From CAZADH01 sp964483805 (lineage in GTDB: Bacteria; Muiribacteriota; Ozemobacteria; Ozemobacterales; Ozemobacteraceae): a stretch of 30,052 bases of DNA. The notes beneath the pieces were generated by a model, which saw nothing but the letters and a program-made list of their open reading frames with translations, was not told the DNA's origin and did not search any database. Numbering within the stretch: position 1 is the first letter of the stretch; every line of letters starts with the position of its first letter. A program made the translations under genes and the position numbers. Location: assembly GCA_964483805.1 (NCBI GenBank), contig CAZADH010000036.1, positions 1 through 30,052 on the forward strand, written 5' to 3'. This document shows, piece by piece, positions 23,014 to 30,052 of this stretch.

Positions 23014-23886
23014 ATGCAGAAGCGCGTAATGGTTCTTTCGATCCTGTTTGGTTTGTTGTTGATGCCGGTTTTTGGTGCCCCGAGCGAGAAGGCCCAGCGG
23101 TTCACGACGATGGCTTTCCGGGTGGTCCACATGCATTGGGTCGTGGCGAATGCCCTTTATGCGGCTGCCTATGATCCGAGTCCGGCCCACGATGCCAATT
23201 ACCAGAAGGTAGCCGAGATTTTCGCCAAGAATTCCGCCGAGTTGTCCCGCGGTTTGCTCACCTGCTTGTCCGAAAAAGACCGTGAGCCGATCGAAGTCAT
23301 CAGCCAGATCTACAAAGAACTCGATCCCGCTGCCCGCATGGCTTTCTACGATGCGTTGCAGCCGCTGCGTTTCCAGACCGAAGCCGAATTTGGCTCGGGT
23401 CTGTCGGCCGCTGAGTTCCGCGAATACTTCCCCGGCTACGGCTACACCGAACCCGGTTACAAGTATCGCAAGGGCCGCGAAATCGACCGCGAAGCCAAGG
23501 GTTTCAGTTGGCAGAACGAAGAGCAGACGATCACCTCGACCTTCAATGCGAAACTGACCATCAACATCGACCTGCTCGGCATTTTCCAGGGCCTGTTGAC
23601 CAGCGGCGTCATCAAGAATCTCAATGTCGGCAAAGAGTTCACCATGAACGTGAACGGTCAGCCGATGATCTGCGCCGAGATCAGCTTCCAGTTGGTCAAG
23701 AGCATCACCACCAAGACCAATCGCAAGTTCGAAGTGAGCAAGGTCTGGTTCGAGTTGCTCCGCACCAAGAGCAGCGGCGGTTGGGGTGCCCCGCCCGCGC
23801 AATGGGAACTCTGCGGCAAGACCTACGAAATCCTGCAGGAACCCACTGGTGAGGCCGTGGTGACCGACGCCAAAGCGGTCAACTGA
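23014..23886 (+). CDS. Exported protein of unknown function
   Basis: 290 residues from ATG 23014, preceded by AGGAGAAG. Residues 1-21 are a Sec signal (VMVLSILFGLLLMPVFG). The mature protein opens with helices (about 30-125), including FRVVHMHWVVANALYAAAYD and a region with only one Cys, then a Tyr/Gly-rich patch EYFPGYGYTEPGYKYRKGREIDRE (about 145-165). A beta-rich half from 168 onward carries TFNAKLTINIDLLGIFQGLL and KSITTKTNRKFEVSKVWFELL. This alternation suggests a beta-sandwich lipid- or ligand-binding fold in the periplasm. A strong terminator follows. It precedes the DUF3857 operon in the same direction but has a separate transcript. No family is recognised. Confidence 0.82.
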   Translation: MQKRVMVLSILFGLLLMPVFGAPSEKAQRFTTMAFRVVHMHWVVANALYAAAYDPSPAHDANYQKVAEIFAKNSAELSRGLLTCLSEKDREPIEVISQIYKELDPAARMAFYDALQPLRFQTEAEFGSGLSAAEFREYFPGYGYTEPGYKYRKGREIDREAKGFSWQNEEQTITSTFNAKLTINIDLLGIFQGLLTSGVIKNLNVGKEFTMNVNGQPMICAEISFQLVKSITTKTNRKFEVSKVWFELLRTKSSGGWGAPPAQWELCGKTYEILQEPTGEAVVTDAKAVN

Positions 23887-23914
23887 CGCTCGTTTTTCTC
23901 CGTTAGCCGTTCGC

Positions 23915-23946
23915 GGGGCCGGTCCACTCGGACCGGCCCCGTTTTC
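23915..23946 (+). terminator. Rho-independent terminator of the 23014 gene
   Basis: GGGGCCGGTCC (23915-23925) and GGACCGGCCCC (23930-23940) form a perfect 11-bp stem with loop ACTC, followed by GTTTTC. It lies about 28 bases after the stop codon and is the clearest one-way terminator of the window. Confidence 0.85.
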
Positions 23947-23995
23947 ATGACACACCAACTCTTGCCTGACAGACCGCGAACGGTCGCGCTGCCGC

Positions 23996-24025
23996 TTGTC
24001 TTCACGGCTGCGGTCGTGCGATATT
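23996..24025 (+). promoter_or_regulatory. Possible promoter of the DUF3857/transglutaminase operon
   Basis: TTGTCT, an 18-base spacer and GATATT lie 23 bases before ATG 24049. Each box has four of six consensus matches. It sits right after the upstream terminator, where the operon needs a promoter. Confidence 0.4.
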
Positions 24026-24048
24026 CCTGGAACCCACGGGAGGTAACC

Positions 24049-26184
24049 ATGAACAGATTGCGTATGGTTTTGCTTGTGCTGATCGCACTGATCGCGGCCG
24101 CACCGACATCGGTGTCGGCACTGAGCATCGTCGAACTGACGTCGGGCGAGCGGATCACCGGCCCGTTCACCTGGGCCGACGGCAAGTTGACGGTGGCCGA
24201 TCGCGCGCCGCTCGTCGCTACCGAGGTGCGTAAGATCCTCTTTGGCATCGCCGACAGTTCGGGTTCCGGTGAGGGGTCGGGCAGCGAGGCGGCGGTCGCG
24301 ACCGAAGCCCAGGCCGTTCTGGACCTCGCCTCGCAAGCCGCAGCGTTTCGTTCCCGCTATCCCGATGCGGGCGGCATCACCTTGCGCGACGACAACCACT
24401 GGACCTACCGACCGGACGGCACCTGGGTTACGCGCTACCACATCACGGAACTGATCATGAAAGAGGATCATCTGCGCCGGGCCGGCCAGACTTTCGGGTT
24501 CAAGGAAGGACGTGAGCGCATCAAGATCGTTCGCGCACGTTGTATTCACAAAGATGGCACAGTGTATGACGCCGATCTTGCCAAGCTCAAGATCACCAAA
24601 CCCCAGACCTCACCGGGCATGTTCATCAACTTTATGACCGCGAGTCTGCGCATTCCGAGGGTCGAAGTGGGCTCGATCATCGACGTCATCATCGAACATG
24701 AGACCTACAACCCGTTCAACCGCGAGTTCTTCTTTCCCGTCAACTACTTTCAGTCGCCCGACCCGGTGTTCAACAGCCGCCTGATCGTCGATGTGCCCAC
24801 CGACAAGAAGCTGTTCTGGGAGGCACGCAACTTCGCCAAAGGCTCCGACACTCCCAAGGAGTCGAGCGAATTCGGTTTCCATCGCTACACCTGGGAAAAA
24901 CAGGAGGTGGCCCCGCACATCGAGGAGCCCTGTCAGCCGCGGGGCGCTGACGCCCTGCCGTATGTGCAGTGCGCGCTGTTCGAAGGCTGGGACAAGATCC
25001 ACGACTGGATCAACGTCTACTGGAAGGCCAACACCACGCCGACCCCCGAATTGACCGAACTGGTGAACAAGATCGTCGCCGGCCTGAAGACCGACGACGA
25101 GAAGATTGCCAAGATCTACCACTGGATCCAGAAAAACATCCGCTACGTCATCATTAAAGACGACTATGCCACGATCTACGGCAGCTATCCGGCCATGGAG
25201 ACGATCAAGAAGCAGATCGGCTGCTGCGTCGACAAGGCACTGGTCATGTCGGCCATGCTCAATGTCGTGGGCATCAAGAACGGCCCGTTGTTGATCAACG
25301 TCTCGAGCCACGACATGTCGCCGCGGATCCCCAATTTGAGCATCACCCACTCGATCAGCCGCGTGACCGGCAAAGACGGCAAGAAGTTCTACCTCGACTC
25401 GACGGGCTACGATTTCCGCTATCCGTCGCTGGCGACATGCGATCAGGGGCGCTACGTGCTCGATCCGTTCGACCGCAGCTTCGACATGGCGCCGCTGCAA
25501 CCACCCGAAATGAACAAGCACCGCTTGATCTCGAGCCTGTCTCTGGCTCTCGACGGCACGATCACGGTGCGCTCCGAGAAACAGTATGCGGGGGAAGTCG
25601 AGGCTGGGTCCCGCGCCTCGATGAAGAATCTGAAACCGGCCGAGCGCGAAAAGATGCTGAGCAACCGCATCAATTCGTATGGCCAGGGAGGGCGCTTGAC
25701 CGGTCTCGAGATCGAGAACCTCGAAGACGTCGAACTGCCCTACTCGTACGCGTTCTCCTACGTGATTCCCAACTACACGCGCGACATCGCCGACCTGGCG
25801 GTGTTCAAGATTCCCGGCCTGCTCGACACCCTCGATTTCCCCGAGGCGGGCCTGGCCTCCCGCACCTATCCGATCTACTACGATGCCCTCGAGATGGACC
25901 AGCAGGACGGCACGCTGACCCTGGCGCCGGAGTTCAAGATCCGCAGCCTGCCGGACCCGCTCGAGATCAATACAAAGTATTTCTCCTTCAAAGGCCGCAT
26001 CGAGCGCGCCGGCGACCACGCGATCAAGTATCTGACCTGTTTCAAACGCCTGGCCAAGCAGATCCCGTTGAGCGACTACGCCAAGTTCAAGCAGGACGTC
26101 GACAAGATCAAACGTTTCGCCCGCGAGCGCATCTTCCTGACCCGCCCACTGGCTGACGCACTGACGAAGGGAGACGCCCGATGA
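24049..26184 (+). CDS. Secreted DUF3857 and transglutaminase-like protein, intact triad
   Basis: 711 residues from ATG 24049. A longer frame to 23947 is rejected because GGGAGGT sits 6 bases before this ATG and a signal peptide (1-24, ending SVSA) starts there. Residues 27-66 hold an SGERITGPF...EVRKILF strand module, like the LKNGD-type modules of envelope proteins. DUF3857 spans about 118-290. The transglutaminase-core domain is at about 335-470: IYHWIQKNIRYV, then G-C-C-V-D-K-A with nucleophile C393, H434 in SITHSISRV, and D450 in FYLDSTG. A beta-rich C-terminus follows. The fold can act as a cysteine protease, amidase or peptide cross-linker in the periplasm; the substrate is unknown. Its stop overlaps the next start by 4 bases (ATGA), so both are co-translated. 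Confidence 0.9.
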   Translation: MNRLRMVLLVLIALIAAAPTSVSALSIVELTSGERITGPFTWADGKLTVADRAPLVATEVRKILFGIADSSGSGEGSGSEAAVATEAQAVLDLASQAAAFRSRYPDAGGITLRDDNHWTYRPDGTWVTRYHITELIMKEDHLRRAGQTFGFKEGRERIKIVRARCIHKDGTVYDADLAKLKITKPQTSPGMFINFMTASLRIPRVEVGSIIDVIIEHETYNPFNREFFFPVNYFQSPDPVFNSRLIVDVPTDKKLFWEARNFAKGSDTPKESSEFGFHRYTWEKQEVAPHIEEPCQPRGADALPYVQCALFEGWDKIHDWINVYWKANTTPTPELTELVNKIVAGLKTDDEKIAKIYHWIQKNIRYVIIKDDYATIYGSYPAMETIKKQIGCCVDKALVMSAMLNVVGIKNGPLLINVSSHDMSPRIPNLSITHSISRVTGKDGKKFYLDSTGYDFRYPSLATCDQGRYVLDPFDRSFDMAPLQPPEMNKHRLISSLSLALDGTITVRSEKQYAGEVEAGSRASMKNLKPAEREKMLSNRINSYGQGGRLTGLEIENLEDVELPYSYAFSYVIPNYTRDIADLAVFKIPGLLDTLDFPEAGLASRTYPIYYDALEMDQQDGTLTLAPEFKIRSLPDPLEINTKYFSFKGRIERAGDHAIKYLTCFKRLAKQIPLSDYAKFKQDVDKIKRFARERIFLTRPLADALTKGDAR

Positions 26185-28328
26185 TCCGCACGATGCGCAC
26201 TGCCCGACCCGGTCACAGCACTCTCGTGGCCACCCTGTTTCTCGCCGCCCTCATCCTCGCCGGTGGGTGCGCCCCCGCGTCGGCCGATGTGGTGACCCTG
26301 AACAACGGCGACGAGTTGTTCGGCACCCTCACCCGCGCCGACGCCGAGCGCATCGAACTGGTGCGCAACGGATCGACGACGACCTGGTTGGTCTCGCAGG
26401 TGGTCAAGGTCGAGTTCGAGTCGTTTCGCGCCATCCCGGGTGAAGACACGATCGAGTCGATCAAGGATCCGCTCATTGTCGCCGCGCTGAAGAGTCCGCC
26501 CACGGCGAAGGAGTATCCGCAGGCCGCCCGCGTCGATATTCTCGACGAGTTCGTCATCGAGTTGACCGGGCGTGACACCTGGACCCGCACGACGCGACAT
26601 ATCTTCGCGGTTCTCAAAGAAAAGGCCCGTGAGAACGCAAATACATCGTATGGCTATTTTCCCGACCTCGACACGCAGGCAATCCTGTGGGGCCGCTCGA
26701 TCACACCGGCGAAAGACGGTGTTGGTTCCGGGTCGGTCCGCTACGTCGCCGACCGCACCATCGCCGACGAGGCCGATTTCTACGCCACCCCGCAGTATCA
26801 GCGGCAACACACGGTCAAATACGCGATTCCCGAGGTCAACGTCGGCACCATCGTCGATCGGTGCCACCGCATTTCGCGCATCAAGGGCGATCCGTTCAAA
26901 CCGTTCGGGTTCGAGATGAGTTTCCGCGGCACCGAGCCCAAGAAGCTGGCCCGCCTGATCGTCAAGGCTCCCAAGGATGTGCCGCTCAGCGTCGAGATCA
27001 GCGAACGTGGCGCCCCGATTCTGCATGAACAGCGCGAGGAAGATGGCAAGGTGGTCCATGTGTTCACCGCAACCGACACGCCGTCGATCCTCGGCGAACC
27101 CGGCATGGCGCCGTTGTCGCAATTCGTCACCCGCGTCAATGTCAGCGTGCCTTCGTCGTGGGCCGAACTCATCGGCGACTATGCGGCCCGCGTCGCCCCG
27201 ATCGCCTCGAAGGCACTCGACACACCGGCGGTGCAGGAAGCCTGCACCCGCGCCATCGGCAACGCCACCGAACCCCTGGCCAAGGCCCGCGCGCTGTTCG
27301 GTTTCGTCGCGCGCGAGATCTCCTACGTCGGGGTTGCCCCGGGCGACTTCTCGCACGAACCGCGCGACCCGGCCCTGGTTCTGCAACAGCGCCAGGGCAA
27401 CCTGCTCGACAAGAACTTCCTGTATCACTGCCTGTTGTTGCGCGCCGGCGTGCCGCATAACCTCGTGTGGTTGCGCCCCTGGCGCACCGGCCATCTTGCC
27501 ACCGGCACCCCGTATTTCGGCCAGACGTCGGTGCTCGCGGTCGAGATCCCCGACGCCACCGACGCAATGCGCCTCAACCTGCCGACGAACGAGTTGCAGA
27601 GTCCGAACGTGCAGGCCGCTCTCGTGCAAGGTGCTCAGGGCGTGCGTTTGCCTACCGGCGAGCGCTTGAACGTGCCGTTGGCCGCCCCCGAAACCCAGGG
27701 ATCCACGACCACCGACAAGTGCGAGATCGGCCTCGACGGGACACTGACGGTGCAGCGAACGATCCGCATGCGCGGTGAAGACGAATCGGCGTGGCGTGGC
27801 CTCAAGCAGTTGCGCGCCGAGCATATCCGCAAACTCATGGAGCAAAGCCTGCATGATGAGTTCCCGGGTGCGGTGCTGGGCAACTTCGAGATCGTCAACC
27901 TGCACGATGTCACCCTGCCGCTCTCGGCGGTGTATGACTTCACGGTGCCGGAGTACGCCATCCGCAGCGGCAACGACCTGCTCGCCATTCCCATCCCGGT
28001 GGCCAAGAACGCCTATTCGGCGGCGGGTGTCGGCATTCCGAGCCGGCAGACTCCGATGGCCTGGTCAACATTGACCTGCGAACGACACACGGTGTCGATC
28101 AAGCTGCCCAAGGGATTCACCCTGCATGCGCTGCCCGACAGCATCTTCGCGGGCATGCCCGGTTACACCTACCGTTCGAGCTTCGGCTTCCTCGTCGATC
28201 GCGTGCTGTTCTTCGATGAGGTGCGCCGCGACCGACAGGTGCTCAGCCCTGAAGAGTATCCCGAGTTCAAGCGGGCGGTCGAGGAACGGTCGAAGACCGC
28301 CGACCAGTGGATCGTCGTGCGCCGCTGA
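26181..28328 (+). CDS. Secreted DUF3857 paralogue with inactive transglutaminase domain
   Basis: 715 residues; ATG 26181 overlaps the upstream stop, with AAGGGAGA as ribosome site. Residues 1-35 are a signal with either a type I site (APASA/DV) or a relaxed lipobox ending at C30. The protein has the same layout as its neighbour: a LNNGDELFGTL module (40-50), DUF3857 (about 120-300), transglutaminase fold (about 360-470) and a beta-rich tail. The triad is lost: the nucleophile loop reads RQGNLLDKNFL (404-414), with L408 where Cys is expected; FGQTSVLAVEI replaces the His strand; and LNLPTN (465-470) replaces the LDxT Asp loop. The frame is full length with normal codon use, so it is a maintained non-catalytic paralogue, perhaps a partner that positions substrate for the active protein. 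Confidence 0.87.
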   Translation: MIRTMRTARPGHSTLVATLFLAALILAGGCAPASADVVTLNNGDELFGTLTRADAERIELVRNGSTTTWLVSQVVKVEFESFRAIPGEDTIESIKDPLIVAALKSPPTAKEYPQAARVDILDEFVIELTGRDTWTRTTRHIFAVLKEKARENANTSYGYFPDLDTQAILWGRSITPAKDGVGSGSVRYVADRTIADEADFYATPQYQRQHTVKYAIPEVNVGTIVDRCHRISRIKGDPFKPFGFEMSFRGTEPKKLARLIVKAPKDVPLSVEISERGAPILHEQREEDGKVVHVFTATDTPSILGEPGMAPLSQFVTRVNVSVPSSWAELIGDYAARVAPIASKALDTPAVQEACTRAIGNATEPLAKARALFGFVAREISYVGVAPGDFSHEPRDPALVLQQRQGNLLDKNFLYHCLLLRAGVPHNLVWLRPWRTGHLATGTPYFGQTSVLAVEIPDATDAMRLNLPTNELQSPNVQAALVQGAQGVRLPTGERLNVPLAAPETQGSTTTDKCEIGLDGTLTVQRTIRMRGEDESAWRGLKQLRAEHIRKLMEQSLHDEFPGAVLGNFEIVNLHDVTLPLSAVYDFTVPEYAIRSGNDLLAIPIPVAKNAYSAAGVGIPSRQTPMAWSTLTCERHTVSIKLPKGFTLHALPDSIFAGMPGYTYRSSFGFLVDRVLFFDEVRRDRQVLSPEEYPEFKRAVEERSKTADQWIVVRR

Positions 28329-28368
28329 CGACTGAGCGCTGGTTCATCCGCCAATGCCGCGGATGTGC

Positions 28369-28399
28369 GCCGGCCCCGGGCAAACCGCCCGGGGCCGGC
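28369..28399 (+). terminator. Terminator hairpin of the DUF3857 operon
   Basis: GCCGGCCCCGGGC (28369-28381) and GCCCGGGGCCGGC (28387-28399) form a perfect 13-bp stem with loop AAACC, about 40 bases after the operon end. There is no T-run, but the stem is very strong. Confidence 0.65.
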
Positions 28400-28403
28400 G
28401 TCG

Positions 28404-28435
28404 TCAATACAGAGTATTCAATACTACTTCAATAC
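28404..28435. repeat. Three direct TCAATAC repeats between convergent genes
   Basis: TCAATAC occurs at 28404-28410, 28418-28424 and 28429-28435. The middle copy is part of a palindrome GTATTCAATAC (28414-28424). This AT-rich patch contrasts with the GC-rich surroundings. The stretch 28436-28562 holds nothing else that I can support. Confidence 0.5.
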
Positions 28436-28562
28436 ACGTGACTGGCGTCGCTGCCGACGCACCCAGTAATCTTCCTGCCAGAAAAACCCGACCATCTCGA
28501 GACCTGGAGCCCCATCCACCCGGCGGACCCGATCAGATGGGAAGAGAGGAATGGGCCGATCG

Positions 28563-29501
28563 TCAGCGCACTCCGGCCGCTTGTGCGGAGCGGTAGTCTT
28601 CCGCTGCCTGTTTGTAGACCGCCAGAGCGTTCTCGCGCTGCATCGGCGTGGCATTGGTGTCGGTCACCAACGCCACGTAATCGGCATAGGCTTTCTGGTA
28701 GCGCTGTTGCAGCGTTTCCAGGTGCGTCGATACCGCAATGACGGTACCGCTCGGCGCCGGCGTCACTGCGGGCGCGGCGGTGCTGGCAGTGGAGATCGGC
28801 TGCGGTGCCTTCGCCCCTCGGCCGAACCATCCCGGCACGTGCCGACCGATCCAGCGACCCAGACCACGACCGAGTTTCGTCCCCAACCACACGCCGGCAA
28901 CACCCAGTGACACGGCTCCCATCAGCGGAATCGACAACGTGCCCGCACCGGCAAACAGCGCCATGCCGACCGACACGCCGACCAGTTCACCGAAAAGATC
29001 GCCGGCGACGGCACAGGCGCCCTCGAACATCAGGCCCTTCTTGTCGAGGGCTTTCCAGGAAGCCAGAGGCTTGAACTGCTTGCCTTCACGCCAGTTGCTG
29101 GCCATCAGCTCACCCCAGGGGCGGGTGAAGGCCTTGGTGAGAATGTCACCGACGCGGAAACCGAGAAACGCACCGATGCCCATGGCGAGCGGACCACCAA
29201 CCAAGGCTCCCGCGGCGATCCCCACCGCCGCCCCCAAGAGACCGCCCGCTTTGCCGCACACCAGGCCGACAAGCTTGCCGCCCAGTTTGCTGAACAACCA
29301 GTCGCGGTCTTTGAACTGGGCAATCTTGGCCTCGGTTTTTGCTTTCAGTCGATCGAAGAGACTGGGTTTGCTGTCTGCTGCCGAGGCCATGAGCGGCCCA
29401 ACCGCCAACGCAAAGGCCAACAACACGGCCAACACGCGCACCGAAGCACGCCACGGCGCAAACGCCTGGCGAAACGCCGAAGATGTCTTGGCAGTTGGCA
29501 T
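28563..29501 (-). CDS. Gly-rich exported membrane protein
   Basis: 312 residues from ATG 29501, with GGAGG 7 bases upstream. An N-terminal signal with a long basic n-region (hydrophobic about 22-37, ending MASA near 42) is followed by a charged linker (LFDRLKAKTEAKIAQFKDRDW). Two Gly/Ala-rich hydrophobic blocks follow (about 73-113 and 163-208) that look like Gly-zipper membrane hairpins, with short motifs such as GAAVGIAAGALVGG and GAVSLGVAGVWLG. Then comes a Pro/Ala/Thr-rich linker and a C-terminal helix with HLETLQQRYQKAYADYVALV, probably a coiled coil. The layout resembles proteins of the glycine-zipper class found in envelopes. It could be an inner- or outer-membrane structural protein. 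Function is unknown. Confidence 0.83.
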   Translation of the reverse strand: MPTAKTSSAFRQAFAPWRASVRVLAVLLAFALAVGPLMASAADSKPSLFDRLKAKTEAKIAQFKDRDWLFSKLGGKLVGLVCGKAGGLLGAAVGIAAGALVGGPLAMGIGAFLGFRVGDILTKAFTRPWGELMASNWREGKQFKPLASWKALDKKGLMFEGACAVAGDLFGELVGVSVGMALFAGAGTLSIPLMGAVSLGVAGVWLGTKLGRGLGRWIGRHVPGWFGRGAKAPQPISTASTAAPAVTPAPSGTVIAVSTHLETLQQRYQKAYADYVALVTDTNATPMQRENALAVYKQAAEDYRSAQAAGVR

Positions 29502-29532
29502 AACCCGTCCTCCTGAACACGCCTGGGCACAG

Positions 29533-29550
29533 TTGTTACATTTTTAACAA
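29533..29550. promoter_or_regulatory. Inverted repeat upstream of the Gly-rich gene
   Basis: TTGTTA (29533-29538) and TAACAA (29545-29550) are a perfect 6-bp inverted repeat with 6-base spacer CATTTT. It is AT-rich, 32-49 bases before ATG 29501, where an operator or part of a promoter would be. The divergent gap 29502-29685 shows no gene. Confidence 0.3.
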
Positions 29551-29685
29551 ATTCGCCCGCCCCCCCGCCACCACCCGAATCGCGCCATCCAAAATCTTAC
29601 CGAACACGCGGCCGGAGCACGCCGACCGAGTTGCGACCGACGCGGGAAGCAGTTACCTTGAAGCGTCTGTCAGAGGAGGTTGCGC

Positions 29686-30052
29686 ATGGCTTCTCGGGTA
29701 TTGTCGATCGTGTTCACCGACATCAAGGGCTTCACCGAGCGGACGGCGCACGCTGACCGAGACTTCGCCGTGCGCCTGCGCGCCAAGCACGACGAATTGC
29801 TCAAACCGATTGTCGCCAGCTACGGCGGCGTTCTGGTGAAGACCATTGGCGACGCATTTCTCCTGACCTTCGAAAGCCCGACCAACGCGGTGTTGTGCGC
29901 CCTGATGATGCAAGACACGCTGCGCCATCACAACGCCCAGGCCACGGGCGCCGAGAAGATCGAGATCCGCGTCGCCATCAATACCGGCGAAGTCACGATC
30001 ATCGACGGCGACATCCTCGACACCGAACTCCTCACCTCGGCGCTGCTCGGCC
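29686..30052 (+). CDS. Class III adenylate/guanylate cyclase domain protein, N-terminal part
   Basis: The gene starts at ATG 29686, with GAGGAGGT five bases before it, and runs off the window after 122 codons. It has no N-terminal region before the catalytic domain: FTDIKGFT (10-17) supplies the first metal-binding Asp, VKTIGDAFLLTF (about 56-67) the lysine and second Asp, and IEIRVAINTGEV (about 94-105) the following strand. Such enzymes convert ATP or GTP to the cyclic nucleotide. The region aligned with the conserved G-x-x-V-N-x-A-x-R motif reads GDILDTELLTSALLG, so the transition-state Asn and Arg seem absent. The remainder, perhaps with TPR or sensor domains, lies outside the window. Confidence 0.85.
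   Translation, partial: MASRVLSIVFTDIKGFTERTAHADRDFAVRLRAKHDELLKPIVASYGGVLVKTIGDAFLLTFESPTNAVLCALMMQDTLRHHNAQATGAEKIEIRVAINTGEVTIIDGDILDTELLTSALLG

Noticed and set aside
24049..28328. The second DUF3857 gene as a pseudogene
   Set aside because: It has a full-length frame, signal peptide, ribosome site and ATGA coupling; only the catalytic residues are missing.

Overview
This is a high-GC, densely coded window from a Gram-negative, flagellar- or gliding-type chemotactic bacterium. It has beta-barrel and LysM envelope proteins, many Sec signal peptides, strong GGAGG ribosome sites, and a CheA and a receptor. The mixture of small Cys-rich proteins, DUF3857/transglutaminase proteins and a CheA with extra linker modules resembles deltaproteobacterial or myxobacterial-type lineages, but I cannot name a taxon. 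A run of ten N at 14406-14415 shows a draft scaffold joined across a gap. No rRNA, tRNA, CRISPR array, transposase or phage gene was seen.

Layout. 1-5.1 kb: the 3' end of trmB, a zinc-ribbon/RDD membrane protein, a very large tetratricopeptide-like membrane protein with a 15-bp tandem repeat, and a 79-residue Cys4 protein. 5.1-7.6 kb: a GH13 glycogen-debranching/pullulanase-type enzyme. 7.7-9.7 kb: a free-standing periplasmic Cache protein followed by a chemoreceptor. 9.8-10.9 kb: two divergent small Cys-rich genes. The rightward one is interrupted by an in-frame UGA followed by a GGUC-loop hairpin, so it is a candidate selenoprotein. 10.9-14.4 kb, leftward: a LysM plus beta-barrel outer-membrane protein, a histone-deacetylase-like protein without its metal ligands, and a 53-residue peptide gene. 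14.5-18.8 kb: a two-gene unit of a CheA-like protein with a ruined ATP site followed 2 bp later by an intact CheA. 18.8-22.8 kb: an exported protein, and a 981-residue AbiEi-like/TPR/winged-helix regulator. 23-28.3 kb: an exported protein and two overlapping DUF3857/transglutaminase-fold genes, the first with an intact Cys-His-Asp triad and the second without. 28.5-30 kb: a Gly-rich exported membrane protein and the start of a class III nucleotide cyclase.

Two themes stand out. First, degenerate enzyme folds recur: pseudo-CheA beside CheA, pseudo-transglutaminase beside transglutaminase, and a stand-alone pseudo-HDAC. This suggests scaffold or regulatory partners rather than decay, because all are full-length open frames. 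Second, non-coding structure: a structured repeat of about 49 bp lies just 3' of two unrelated genes in the sense orientation, and the UGA/hairpin gene at 10.4 kb is the best candidate for something not seen by ordinary gene calling. All functional statements are read from motifs by eye; no database search was run.
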